Below the pieces are notes generated by a model. That model worked only from the letters and a program-made list of their open reading frames with translations, ran no database searches and was not told the DNA's origin. Below are positions 36,314-47,233 of a stretch of 64,000 nucleotides of DNA, piece after piece. The position numbers and the translations under genes were made by a program. How positions within the stretch are numbered: the stretch's first letter is position 1; every line of letters begins with the position of its first letter. The DNA comes from Nymphaea colorata (Eukaryota; Streptophyta; Magnoliopsida; Nymphaeales; Nymphaeaceae), in assembly GCF_008831285.2 (NCBI RefSeq), contig NC_045144.1, forward strand, positions 15,425,858 through 15,489,857, in the 5' to 3' direction.

Positions 36314-37031
36314 AGTACTGCTTGGGAATAAAGATTGTAAATGTGAAGGACTGTGTGATCTTTTTGATGTGTAAAAATGTACTTTTCTGTGCCAAAGAAC
36401 ACAATATTTTTCTCACTTGGGCAATCGATGTATTACATCCAATTAATCTAGTGCTTGAATTTCCATATAAAATGGACATGTTAAGTACCATTTTCTTCAT
36501 GACATGCCTTGAAATTAGCCCACTAATTTATCTGATATACCCATATCTTGAACATGATACACCAATGAATTAAGGTTTTATTGCCAGATTTAGACTTTGT
36601 AGTGATCTGGCAATGAAAATCCGATTCTTTTTCGGTTTCCGGGAGTTAATGCAGATGTTAGGAAAGTAGCAGCCCACTGTCCAACCCCTAGTTTTCTTTT
36701 GGCGGACAAAAGATATACGACTTCTTGATCTTCTTCAGTATCCAATTAATTCACCGAAGCATTCAAATAAACAGTGAACTCAGAAAGTTGATGGAAAGTA
36801 GGCTTTTAATATGAAGTTATGAACACATTGCAACGAAATCCAGCTACCAAATTAATCTGCATGCATATAATTTTTTTTTCTCCTTTAGTTTCTTAATCTA
36901 TACACATAAGTACATATGATATACAAGAATCTATTAAGGGGGTGTTTGATTACTTTAATTTAAAAACAACGGATCTGATGTAGCATGTTTTTGCTGATGT
37001 GACAAAAGATCCACAGCAAAGTGCATGGCGA
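36314..37031. other. 3' flank and spacer after LHCB1 copy 1
   Basis: The 3' UTR contains AAAGATTGTAAATGTGAAG and TGTGATCTTTTTGATG, shared with copies 2, 3, 4 and 6. About 36600-36640 (AATGAAAATCCGATT) begins a spacer segment also found at about 44520 and 59180. Confidence 0.65.
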
Positions 37032-37239
37032 CAGTGGAGATACCTTGGGGCTGGTGGGGGCAACTGCCCACTCAAGCTTGTGTAAACTCTTGTAAATATT
37101 TTTTTATGAAGATTTTGGACTAAGGCCTAGTCATATGCCCACACCTGTCATGGGCCAATGTGTTATAGCTCTACATAATCCACTTCGATAATAAGATGGA
37201 TCAGTGCCCCTCAGCTACCACGTTCCAGCTCAGCCACTC
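37032..37239 (+). mobile_element. hAT-like MITE, about 208 bp
   Basis: It starts CAGTGGAGATACC and ends CAGCTCAGCCACTC. The interior has GGGGGCAACTGCCCAC and AGTGCCCCTCAGCTACCAC, as in the element at 33869. The target duplication is no longer clear. Confidence 0.6.
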
Positions 37240-37665
37240 ATACATGGTATACCAAACTAAGGATCCTTGGTCGGGCATAAGATCCACATTTGAAGTCCTT
37301 GTTTTGCCTTTTTACATTGAGAAAAAGGTCGGACTTAAGATTGGAGAGCAAACTGTTCGATCTTAAATTAAATGGTTATTAAATTTTAAGGATTTTTAAA
37401 TCATGAACAATCAAAGACTCCCTATTAAAGAAATCGGTGAAATCAAACTACCAAACCAACACCAAGAGAAAGCTGAGCTCGATCGCTTCAACTTGACGCC
37501 TTTTGTAATGTAAAATATTGTATAACCGTTGAACTGGTGCCTGAATAGAACAGTCCAAAATCTTCCCATCACGTAGGGGTCCAATTGGTGGGGATGGTGG
37601 TACTGAATGGGCAGTAGATTTAAAAGTTTTATTGTTTCTTGTGCACATCATCCCTTATATGTGGT

Positions 37666-37724
<59 letters not shown>

Positions 37725-38686
37725 TTATTTATTTATTTATTTATTTATATTTATATATTTGGCATCATATATGCAAAGAGACGGATGAAAGATCCGATTT
37801 GGAACTCCATGTGAGTCCTACGACTTAAAAGGTTTTATTGTTTCTTGCGCACATCATCCCTTATATGTGGTGGTATCACACAAAAAAAATACTACTTTTC
37901 CCATCTTTAGACAGGAAGGATGGTTGCAAAAAAGAAAAAAAAAAAAAGGAAGAAAGAAAATTAACAAGAGGAGGAGAGAGAAAAATGGTTGGACCCAATT
38001 CCCATCTTTTGAAGATGAACTGAATTTTCAAGATATCTATATTTTCTGAATGAAATGTAGATGCAGAAGGGTGGACCCCAAATGTCCTCAAGTTAAATCT
38101 TGATAATTTATGAGATAGTTTGATGCAATCTCGCCAGTTTCAGTGAGCAGGAATCACCTACTATCCTCTCTCAGTTTTTAAAAGCACAAATAGTTGATGT
38201 CATGGGAGGTCGAAGTGGAGACTAACTACCTACTATCCTCTGCCTCTTCTATTGCCACAACCCCCTCAGGGATTATTATTATAAGATAAAAACTTCAAAA
38301 TTAATCCATATATGGTAGAAACACGCAAGAAAATAAGGCCAAATGGAGTTGCAAAAGTTTGCCAAGCATTGGTTCACCGCCGCTCCCAGAAGGTTTAGGT
38401 CCAAGTTCCACTTTGACAAACGCAGTTCAGCAACCAAAAACAGAAAACAACTGTTTCTGATGTACCAAACGAGCTCCTTTCCCTTCTTGTTTTAAACAAT
38501 TCTCCAAGATTGCTCGTTTTACTTAGTGATGGACACAGATAAGGGACTATTACTCAATAAATTTTTCACGGAAAATAGTTTCCGAAGTTAAAATTTACTC
38601 AATATGTCTCCTTCTTCACATTGATGAGTTGGAAGTCTTCAGATAATGATCACTAGCAGAATCATGAAGAAAAATTGTGTAAGAGA
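37240..38686. other. Spacer upstream of LHCB1 copy 2
   Basis: About 37490-37660 matches spacer segments at 46930-47080 and 60230-60370. A (TA)n(TTTA)n microsatellite lies at 37671-37750. From about 38365 (AGAAGGTTTAGGTCCAAG) the sequence resembles 56535 onward, upstream of copy 5. CTTGTGCACATCATCCCTTA (37638) recurs at 37844, a local duplication of about 206 bp spacing. No gene. Confidence 0.6.
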
Positions 38687-38860
38687 TTGGCAACAGAAAT
38701 CTGCACGAGAACATGGAGAAGAGAAACGAGTGGCCAAAAATGGGGCCAAAGATGGCATCGACCTATTGCACAAGAGAAGAAGATTTCAAAGATAAGAGCG
38801 TGGAGGGTCCACTCCCCACATCAGCTCTGGCTGCTTCCCTCACTTCCGCTCTATATATAT
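38687..38860 (+). promoter_or_regulatory. LHCB1: Class B promoter of LHCB1 copy 2
   Basis: GATAAG I-box at 38791-38796, a GC-rich box GTCCACTCCCCACATCAGC, and a TATA box TATATATAT at 38852-38860, about 91-99 bp before the ATG. There is no CCAAT pair of the class A kind. The block is nearly identical to 56986-57158. Confidence 0.75.
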
Positions 38861-38950
38861 GCACACTCGCCCAGCTCAAAAGGCACCCACTTCAGTACTC
38901 GTTCTAGCTTCATCACTAGCACCAATTAGTCCACCTACTCTCTTCTGAAG

Positions 38951-39748
38951 ATGGCGACCATGGCTCTCTCTTCTCCCACCCTCGCAGGCAGGGCTGTCAA
39001 CATTGCTCCATCCTCCTCTGAGCTTCTTGGTGACGGCCGTGTCACAATGAGAAAGTCCGTTGCAAAGCCCAAACCCGTCTCCTCCGGTAGCCCCTGGTAT
39101 GGTCCAGACCGTGTTAAGTACCTCGGCCCCCTCTCCGGTGAATCTCCTTCTTACCTCACCGGAGAATTCCCAGGTGACTATGGCTGGGACACTGCTGGTC
39201 TCTCTGCTGACCCAGAGACCTTTGCCAAGAACAGGGAGCTCGAAGTGATTCATGCCAGGTGGGCCATGTTGGGGGCACTTGGGTGCGTCTTCCCCGAGTT
39301 GCTTGCTAGGAACGGAGTCAAGTTCGGCGAGGCTGTCTGGTTCAAAGCCGGTGCACAGATCTTCAGTGAGGGAGGACTTGACTACTTGGGCAACCCCAGC
39401 TTGATCCATGCTCAGAGCATCCTGGCCATCTGGGCTACACAGGTCATTCTCATGGGTGCAGTCGAGGGGTACCGCATTGCCGGTGGACCGCTTGGCGAGG
39501 TGACTGACCCACTGTACCCAGGTGGTAGCTTCGACCCACTGGGTCTGGCTGACGATCCTGAAGCATTTGCAGAGTTGAAGGTGAAGGAGATCAAGAATGG
39601 CCGGCTTGCCATGTTCTCCATGTTCGGATTCTTCGTACAGGCCATTGTGACAGGCAAGGGTCCATTGGAGAACCTGGCAGACCACTTGGCTGACCCAGTC
39701 AACAACAATGCCTGGGCCTACGCCACCAACTTTGTGCCCGGCAAGTGA
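38951..39748 (+). CDS. LHCB1: LHCB1 copy 2
   Basis: Complete 265-codon intronless gene with all pigment ligands listed for copy 1 and one private change, Ser65 for Ala in the loop before helix B. Codon choices such as GATCCTGAAGCATTTGCAG and GGATTCTTCGTACAGGCC are shared with copy 5 and not with class A copies, so promoter class and coding subclass agree. I count about 20 differences in 798 bases from copy 5. The 3' flank is class A-like (AAAGATTGTAAATGAAGCAC), making this locus a chimera. Start ATG 38951 lies at the end of the leader CTTCTGAAG. The opposite strand is open for 302 codons, but this is a shadow of the GC-rich third positions. Confidence 0.97.
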   Translation: MATMALSSPTLAGRAVNIAPSSSELLGDGRVTMRKSVAKPKPVSSGSPWYGPDRVKYLGPLSGESPSYLTGEFPGDYGWDTAGLSADPETFAKNRELEVIHARWAMLGALGCVFPELLARNGVKFGEAVWFKAGAQIFSEGGLDYLGNPSLIHAQSILAIWATQVILMGAVEGYRIAGGPLGEVTDPLYPGGSFDPLGLADDPEAFAELKVKEIKNGRLAMFSMFGFFVQAIVTGKGPLENLADHLADPVNNNAWAYATNFVPGK

Positions 39749-40843
39749 AGCGCTCTTTAAGACTAAAGATTGTAAATGAAGCACTGTGATCTTTTTTTAT
39801 ATGTAAAAATGAATTCTGCTATTCAAAAGAGCGTAAAATTTTTCTCGCTTAAATGTTAAATCCAATTGATCTAGTGTTTGAATTCCCCCAGAAAACGGAC
39901 ATATTATCATTTGCATTATGACATGCCTGGAATTAGCCCGATTTAATATATGCAGATCCTGAACTTGATACGAATTATTTAATCCCTTTCATCAAATCAT
40001 AAGTAGAGGCCTCTTTGGTTTTCAAATATTTATTATTTAAGCTCTTAAAAAATCTAATAAAATTTTAATAACAAAATGTAAGATTTGATCATTATAGAAA
40101 AGGACACCAAATGTATTGATGCTGTTAATTGTTAGATTCAGTTTAATGTGCGAAAATGACTCAATACATTGAATAAAAGCAAAAGTTCAAGTTTATTAGA
40201 TTACCTCGTAAACATCAGAATTATAACCAATGGTATTAGTACATAACCATTTTCAAAAGTAGTCCTTATGATCGATGCCACTGGGTGAATATTTTTCTCT
40301 TTATTAAGGGCGCTCTAAAGTTCTCTTTGAAATATTTTCTCACCGCCAGCCATTGGATCAAGGTCTAAATGTATTCTCGAACAATGTCAGTTACATACTG
40401 AAAGGTTATGTGTTAATTTTTGCGAGAATTTTAGTTGTGTTTTGAAAATTACCTGAAAAAATATAATCAAATGAATTAAACTTTATACCTTCATTTTTAT
40501 TGTCATATATATAGACCGCTACAAAAATCAAAATTTAAGTATTACATGATTAATCATGAAAAGAAGAGAGAGCAAGTGCAAGCGTGTGCATGTGTTTGTA
40601 GGAAAACAGATAGTTGTCAAGTGACTTTTATATACTAAACTTAATGGAAATCATATGGGAAGTGGCTTTTAAGTAGTTCAAACAGTAGAGATTAATTTTA
40701 AAATACGGAAGTGAAGCTATTTTGGAGAGGCCAGAATTCCTCCAAAAGGTGGCAAGTTTTTCGTTTAAGAAAACTTATTGGATTCTCTCTCTTTATCTTT
40801 CTCTCTTTTTGTCCCCAAATTTTGTTGTGCATTCCCATTTCAT

Positions 40844-40879
<36 letters not shown>

Positions 40880-40960
40880 GGTAGGTATTATAGTGATTAA
40901 AGAACAGTTTACCATCTATATCTTCACCTTAGTCTCTACCATCTGATCTCTTAAAATTAA
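39749..40960. other. 3' flank and spacer after LHCB1 copy 2
   Basis: Class A-type 3' flank to about 39980 (GAATTCCCCCAGAAAACGG, TATATGCAGATCCTGAACTT). After that AT-rich spacer with a CT microsatellite at 40846-40874. No gene. Confidence 0.6.
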
Positions 40961-41378
40961 CAGCCCAAATACTTGCCATTAAGTCTGATATATGAAGGTT
41001 TGATAGCAATAATTCCTGTTAGGCATTTTAATTTCTGACATAACCTATCAACCATGTAGGTGTAACAACTTTTTTATCTTATAGGATGTATGAATGAACC
41101 GTTTTAAAAAAATATATAATATCTAATTAACAAATTAGATTGAATTCGGATTTAAGAAATGACATCTGATGTACTTCTAGTATACATAAATATCTGATAC
41201 GATTCAGGGATCTCAGATTTAGTTTTAAATAAATTTCCTATGTTCAATGCACTTACATATTGAAAATTGAGCAAATTAAGTTTCAAATTTAGATTTAGAT
41301 TCGGATATGAATGTTGAGTCAGATTGAAAAATTAGATTTCGGATTGATTATTCCTTTGGTTGTGATGCATGATAGCTA
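40961..41378 (+). repeat. Direct duplication, copy 1 (partner 41522-41939)
   Basis: From CAGCCCAAATACTTGCC to GATGCATGATAGCTA, about 417 bp nearly identical to the second copy 562 bp downstream. It contains the GGCATTTTAATTTCTGACAT word found upstream of every class A gene. Confidence 0.95.
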
Positions 41379-41521
41379 GGCATTTTAATAATATCTAATT
41401 AACATATATCAGACAGCTTGGACTGATCTCTTTGTGGGATATGGAAGCCAGGGGACTTTCTTGGAGGCGTTCTCTTCGAGCGAGGAGGAGCTGCGGGCAG
41501 AGGGAGGAAATGAGGGGGAAA

Positions 41522-41939
41522 ACAGCCCAAATACTTGCCATTAAGTCTGATATATGAAGGTTTGATAGCAATAATTCCTCTTAGGCATTTTAATTTCTGA
41601 CATAACCTATCAACTATGTAGGTGTAATAACTTTTTTATCTTATAGGATGTATGAATGAACCGTTTTAAAAAAAATATAATATCTAATTAACAAATTAGA
41701 TTGAATTCGGATTTAAGAAATGACATCTGATGTATTTCTGGCATACATAAATATCTGATCCGATTCAGGGATTTCAGATTTAGTTTTAAATAAATTTCCT
41801 ACGTTCAATGCACTTATATATTGAAAATTGAGCAAATTAAGTTTCAAATTTAGATTTAGATTCGGATATGAATGTTGAGTCAGATTGGAAAATCAGATTT
41901 CGGATTGATTATTCCTTTCGTTGTGATGCATGATAGCTA
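41522..41939 (+). repeat. Direct duplication, copy 2
   Basis: Second copy, leading directly into the class A promoter region of LHCB1 copy 3. About 143 bp of unrelated, more GC-rich sequence (AGGCGTTCTCTTCGAGCGAG) separates the copies. Confidence 0.95.
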
Positions 41940-42075
41940 TCGGAACTGCACCAATATCCTTTCAACTTACCGGTTTTGTGGGACCTTTATACGCTTTTGT
42001 CCTGTTTCTACCCTTATTTGGATCGCAACTTGATCCGATCCATTTTCCTAAGTCCAAATATAAATGGGTGAACTG

Positions 42076-42233
42076 CACGTGTGGGGCCCGCGAAATCAAG
42101 AAAATATTGGCCGCCCGATTTTCAAGAACCTCATAAATCAAGAGAACCAATCACAACCAAGATATTGATTCCATTGGATGATGTGCGCACAACGGCTAGC
42201 ATCCTCACTGCCCTCTCCACAGCGTGTATAAAT
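42076..42233 (+). promoter_or_regulatory. LHCB1: Class A promoter of LHCB1 copy 3
   Basis: A perfect G-box CACGTG at 42076-42081, the only one kept among class A copies. CCAAT at 42147 and ATTGG at 42173 (26 nt apart) with AACCAAGATATTGATT between them. TATAAAT at 42227-42233. Confidence 0.75.
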
Positions 42234-42314
42234 CCAACGCCAGGTCTCAGCCAACTTCAACTCAACCCACTCATCGCCCGCCAATCTTGGATCTACCCTC
42301 ACCCACATCCTCAC

Positions 42315-43112
42315 ATGGCCACCATGGCTCTCTCCTCTCCCACCCTCGCAGGCAGGGCTGTCAACATCGCTCCATCTTCCTCCGAGCTTCTCGGTGATGG
42401 CCGTGTCACAATGCGGAAGTCCGTTGCAAAGCCCAAACCCGTCTCCTCTGGTAGCCCCTGGTATGGTCCAGACCGTGTTAAGTACCTCGGCCCCCTCTCC
42501 GGTGAAGCTCCTTCCTACCTCACCGGTGAATTCCCCGGTGACTATGGCTGGGACACCGCTGGTCTCTCTGCTGACCCAGAGACCTTTGCCAAGAACAGGG
42601 AGCTCGAAGTGATCCATGCCAGGTGGGCGATGTTGGGGGCACTTGGGTGCGTCTTCCCTGAGTTGCTTGCTAGGAACGGCGTCAAGTTCGGTGAAGCTGT
42701 CTGGTTCAAAGCCGGTGCTCAAATCTTCAGTGAGGGAGGGCTTGACTACTTGGGCAACCCTAGCTTGATCCATGCTCAGAGCATCCTAGCCATTTGGGCT
42801 ACACAGGTCATTCTCATGGGTGCGGTTGAGGGATACCGCATTGCTGGCGGACCACTCGGTGAGGTGACCGACCCACTCTACCCAGGTGGTAGCTTCGATC
42901 CACTGGGTCTGGCTGATGATCCTGAAGCATTCGCAGAGTTGAAGGTTAAAGAGATCAAGAACGGCAGACTTGCCATGTTCTCCATGTTTGGGTTCTTTGT
43001 TCAGGCCATTGTGACTGGCAAGGGTCCATTGGAGAACCTGGCTGACCACTTGGCTGACCCAGTCAACAACAATGCCTGGGCATATGCCACCAACTTTGTC
43101 CCCGGCAAGTGA
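42315..43112 (+). CDS. LHCB1: LHCB1 copy 3 (consensus protein)
   Basis: Complete 265-codon intronless gene. Its protein equals the array consensus and is identical to that of copy 4, while the DNA differs at scattered synonymous sites. ATG 42315 (CACATGGCC) is taken as start. The longer open frame reaching back to 42081 runs through the CCAAT module and TATA box and cannot be coding. All ligand residues are present, and Ser36 (mature position 3) is the predicted STN7-type phosphorylation site. Confidence 0.97.
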   Translation: MATMALSSPTLAGRAVNIAPSSSELLGDGRVTMRKSVAKPKPVSSGSPWYGPDRVKYLGPLSGEAPSYLTGEFPGDYGWDTAGLSADPETFAKNRELEVIHARWAMLGALGCVFPELLARNGVKFGEAVWFKAGAQIFSEGGLDYLGNPSLIHAQSILAIWATQVILMGAVEGYRIAGGPLGEVTDPLYPGGSFDPLGLADDPEAFAELKVKEIKNGRLAMFSMFGFFVQAIVTGKGPLENLADHLADPVNNNAWAYATNFVPGK

Positions 43113-44985
43113 AGCACTCAATGAGACTAAAGATTGTAAATGTGAAGCACTGTGATCCTTTTTGGTGTGTAAAAATGTACTTTGCTATTCAAAAGAAACC
43201 ATTTTTCTCGCTTAATGTTACATCCAATTTATCTAGTATTTGAGTTCCCCCATAAAACGGGCATATGTATTAACTTCCATTTGCATTTTGACATGCCTTG
43301 GAATTAGCCTGATCCAGTATATCCAGATCCTGAAGTCGATACATTATTCAGGAACTGAGTTTTAATGCCCACATAAATGCCCTTTAGCATAAGGTTATTG
43401 AAATGTTATTGCAATTTAGAGCATACAGGTATTTTTGTTCTACTTAATACCTTTAGTACTAAACTTTTGATCTCCTTCAATTTAAGAGTTTCAAACACTC
43501 TGGTGCACTGATCTATTGTTGGTGTCATGTAGTTTTGCTGATAGGAGCTGGGAAGGTAACGTATATGGTGGTTGCAGATCTTAATTGAGTTACCATACCA
43601 ACAGTATGGTCCACATACTGTCGGTGGATGCAAATGATTTGGATTTGCTATCTGATTGGATCTTGATATGTTTATTTTGTTCTGTTCACAGTCAGATATT
43701 CTAAGAACTGATATCAATTTTGGAGTCACAATCTGTGTCTGAATCTCAAATGGTCAAATACATTGAAGTTATGGACTTCAAAATAGTAGGGCCAGGTCCA
43801 ATTCAGATTCCATAGAACAATTGTCAGTAGTTACCGGATCCACATCTCAAATAGTCACACCAACATGCTAAGTGCCCCATATTCTGGACCATTCAATATT
43901 TAGATAGAAAAATTTGGGCGGTATCCATAGTTGGCAAACTCGCTGATCCAAGTAGCAAGTCACTTGAGTCGGCTAGGATTGTCACTGGGCTCATGAGTCC
44001 AGAGTGTTGAGTCAGCTGGGATCGTCAACTAATTACAAGTCAACGAAAGTTTGTTATATATTGAATCGTGAAATAACACAAATTTTACTAGTTGTTCATT
44101 TTTAGTTGATGGAAAAATCAAACATGAAGTCTCGACATACTTATCTTCTTCATCAATTTATTGAAAACAAATGTATTATATAAATTTATGACCATACCGA
44201 GCCGAGTCAACCAGGGGAGGAGCTCAGAATTTTTCATCGCAAGGGCCAAACCATACTTTCAAAATTATACCCGAAACCTATATATATATATAAGTTTTCG
44301 AAAAAACTTATGGTGTAAAGTGTACTGATTTGCTTGTGATCTCTCTTTCATTTTTTTTTTTTAAATTAGGACACGATTTATTTAGATAATTTTTTCACGA
44401 TATGGAAGTTCCTGTTATTTAGTTTTTCGAGTAATTCTACTTATATGTCGCTTTGTCTCAAAACAAAAATAATATCTTGCTTTCTGGTACATAAAGAACA
44501 CGAAAATCGGCACCCAGCAACGAACTAGAAATGAAAATCCGATTTTTTGTGGTTTCCAATTATTGATCGATTCATTAGAAAATTATGAACATCCTGTCGA
44601 CACTATCAAGCTATTTGTTGGCTCTGCCCACGTCAGCCTATCAAAATCGCATTACAATGTTGCAGCATCGCATTGCTATGATTGAAAGATTACATCAAAT
44701 TTGTGTTACCAACCCAAGTGCCCCACGGCTAAAAAAAATCCTCGTTCTGCCACTGTATGTCCAATCCCCATATTCTAAATGTGATGTGCGATAGACGAAA
44801 AGGGAAGAATTAAAAGTGCCGGCAAACACTGTTCATCAAGTTCACATTTACCAGATCTGCACATATGTATCATTTTTTTTTCTCTTTTTCTGAATCTACA
44901 CATGGAAATATATAATAGTGTAGAAGAATGTTTTACCAAAAAAATATTGGTGCAAGCTAAGAATTTAGCAAACTCAAGCGCATTA
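43113..44985. other. 3' flank and spacer after LHCB1 copy 3
   Basis: The stretch 43113-43760 is homologous to 63008-63680 after copy 6 (for example CTCCTTCAATTTAA, TTTCAAACACTCTG, GGTGGTTGCAGATC), so both genes were duplicated with about 0.6 kb of 3' sequence. About 44517-44985 is homologous to 59170-59810. The minus-strand open frame at 43729-43406 is part of the duplicated spacer, with no domain. Confidence 0.65.
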
Positions 44986-46340
44986 GAGGTCGTTTGATTG
45001 CTGTCCATTGGGATAGGACGGACAGAACGTCCTGTCCTTTACACTATTGTCCTGTCTTTGTGGACAATGATGTTCTTTGTCCACCGTTTGATGATTTTAG
45101 AAACAAAATACTATGTTCTTTTTGCCTGGCGTTTGTTTTGTGTGTGTTTGTTCTTTCTATTCTGTTCATCATGTCGAACGTTTGTTTCTGTCATGTCCGA
45201 TCTATTCGTTCTATCCCATATTTCAATAGCATTTTCAAATTACTGTCACCATTCTAAAAATATCCATTAACCAGCAAACTGTAAGCACATTTCAATAGTT
45301 ACTAGTGACCCTACTATAAAGCAGTTAAATTACTGTTACTTTTAGCAATTTTACCATGAAAAGGGATAAGAAGTTTATGTTCCATGGTTGGACTGAAAGA
45401 AAGCATTGGTTGTCAAAGGACCACACCACACAAACCAGTTAATTAACAAGTAACCATGATTCTCGGAAATAAATGATACTGGTACTAGTTCTTATTACAG
45501 TTCAATCAAAATATCAACTGAACAAGTCGCAGGGATGAAATGCATCACAGGAATCACCGAGGATCCCAATCTTGTTCAGAATTGGGGAGGCGGTTGGAGA
45601 GTCTCAGTCGACTGTCGCAGATGGATTTCCAGCGACAGGCGGAACTTAGAAAATCGACTGCTCCTTCCAGTGAACTCTGAAAATTATAAGATTGCGTCGA
45701 GATGTTCTGCAGACACCTGGAATTCATATCATCACTTGCTCGACAGCCGGAATTCCCGTAAGAATCAATGCCAAAGGATTCGAGTGCCGTAATCCGTCGG
45801 ATGCTTTCTCTGTTCTGCGATCTCGATTCTCCTCGAACAGAAATTGGGCGTTTTCCACAAAATCGGCAGAATTAATCAATTCTACTAAGAATGTAACAAA
45901 ATCGTACGAGAATCATTGAAATGAATAACAGTTGCGTGTTGATTCCCAAATCCTACTGGAATTTGGAGTCGCGGTGCGGAAAATTCCAACTGAAGAGAAA
46001 GGGGAGAAGGCAGAGCCGAGGAAGAATAAGCAGAGGACAGATATTTTTCAGCAGACAGAACAAAAGCGACCGGCGGTCGCCCTCCCGCGAAGACGAAGGA
46101 GTAGGAGAGAAACAAAAAGGGCAGCTCGTGGGACGGAGGAGAAGGAGAGAAACAGGAATGGCTAGGGCAGCTCGTGGAACGGAGGAGAAGGATTGAAACA
46201 GGAAGAACTAGGGCAGCTGGGGGGCCGAAACGAGGGTGGAGATGGAGGAGAAAGGCAGTTCGGGGGCAGAGGTGGAAGAGAAAGGCAGCTTGGCGGCCGA
46301 GAAGAGGAGAAAAGCAGGGGAGATGGGGGCGGAGGTGGAG

Positions 46341-46694
46341 GAGAAGGAGATGGCGTCGAGGGCTCGGGGTCGGTGCTCGTGGTCATCGGGGGTGGGAGAG
46401 GAAGTGTTGTGCCTTGTCTGTTGTTTTGAGGGTTAGCTCGGGACAGAATGAAACAAAAAAAAATATTTATACCCTTGTCAAGTCATCTGCCCTGTCTAGC
46501 CTGTCTTGTAAACAACAGGGGAGAGAAGGAGATGGCGTCGAGGGCTAGGGGTCAGTGCTCGTGGTCATCAAGGGTGGGAGAGGAAGTGTTCTGTCTTGTC
46601 TATTTTGAGGGTTAGCTTGGGACAGAATGAAACAAAAAAATTATTTATACTCTTGTCAAGTCGTCTGTCTTGTCTAGCCTGTCTTGTAGACAGC
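46341..46694. repeat. 182-bp tandem duplication inside the Harbinger-like element
   Basis: GAGAAGGAGATGGCGTCGAG at 46341 recurs at 46523. Both units continue through GTCAGTGCTCGTGGTCATC-like, GGGACAGAATGAAACAAA and CTAGCCTGTCTTGTA. Confidence 0.92.
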
Positions 46695-46722
46695 GTTTGA
46701 TAAAAAAATCAATTACACAAGA

Positions 46723-46752
46723 CACACGTGTCCTGTCTCACGTGTCCTGTCT
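46723..46752. promoter_or_regulatory. Three tandem CACGTG motifs near the Harbinger-like 3' end
   Basis: CACGTGTCCTGTCT is repeated, giving three CACGTG (G-box) cores in about 30 bp. They are part of the subterminal repeats and may simply be transposase-binding sequence. Confidence 0.6.
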
Positions 46753-46770
46753 CACGTGTCCTGTGGCCAT

Positions 46771-47167
46771 CCAACGACCTCTTAAGGTACAAGGCCTGAT
46801 TTTGGTGTCTATAATTCAACTTGTATATATGTAACTAGTCTTTTGCAGTACAAAGAACTAACTCTTCGAGAATTTAAAACGGAAACTAACCGTCTGCCCT
46901 GCTCCATCCATTACACCAACCTTCTTGAGGACTTGATCAACTTGGCATCATTTATAATGTAAAAAATAACAGTTGAAATGGATGAACAGAACAGTCCAAA
47001 ATGTTTTAGGTATTGTAATTAGTGGGGATCAGATCTAAAAGCTTTGTCATTATCCCTCCCTTTACATGTGGCCAATGATGGGCAGTGCCACCTCATATGG
47101 GAAACCTTGCCAACTACCAAAACAAGCTGATCATAGTATGTGATTAATTGACTACTCTCTCTCTCTC

Positions 47168-47233
<66 letters not shown>

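Larger units (their letters stand above)
44986..46767. mobile_element. PIF/Harbinger-like non-autonomous element, 1.78 kb
   Basis: The termini GAGGTCGTTTGATTG (44986) and, reverse-complemented, GAGGTCGTTGGATGG (ending 46767) match at 13 of 15 positions. TTA occurs directly outside both ends (44983-44985 and 46768-46770), the 3-bp target duplication typical of PIF/Harbinger. Subterminal GTCCTGTC/GACAGGAC words are frequent. There is no DDE transposase, so it would need help in trans. GC-rich interior reading frames (45535-46440) match no family I recognise. Confidence 0.8.

Noticed and set aside
38876..39784. Minus-strand open frame of about 300 codons across LHCB1 copy 2, with counterparts in the other copies
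   Set aside because: It mirrors the LHCB1 coding frame, caused by strong C/G third-position bias. The conceptual product has no family features.
42081..42314. N-terminal extension of LHCB1 copies (also before 35516, 49253, 62210)
   Set aside because: The extension runs through the TATA box and CCAAT module and is not conserved as protein between copies. The 265-residue start matches family length.
45535..45919. Open frames at 45535-45792 and 45692-45919 as a captured gene
   Set aside because: No recognisable domain. They could be a captured exon, but nothing in the sequence supports this over chance.
46162..46548. Pro/Ser-rich and Arg/Gly-rich frames in the GC-rich part of the Harbinger-like element
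   Set aside because: Low-complexity GGA/GAG sequence open in several frames. No start context, splice support or family match.
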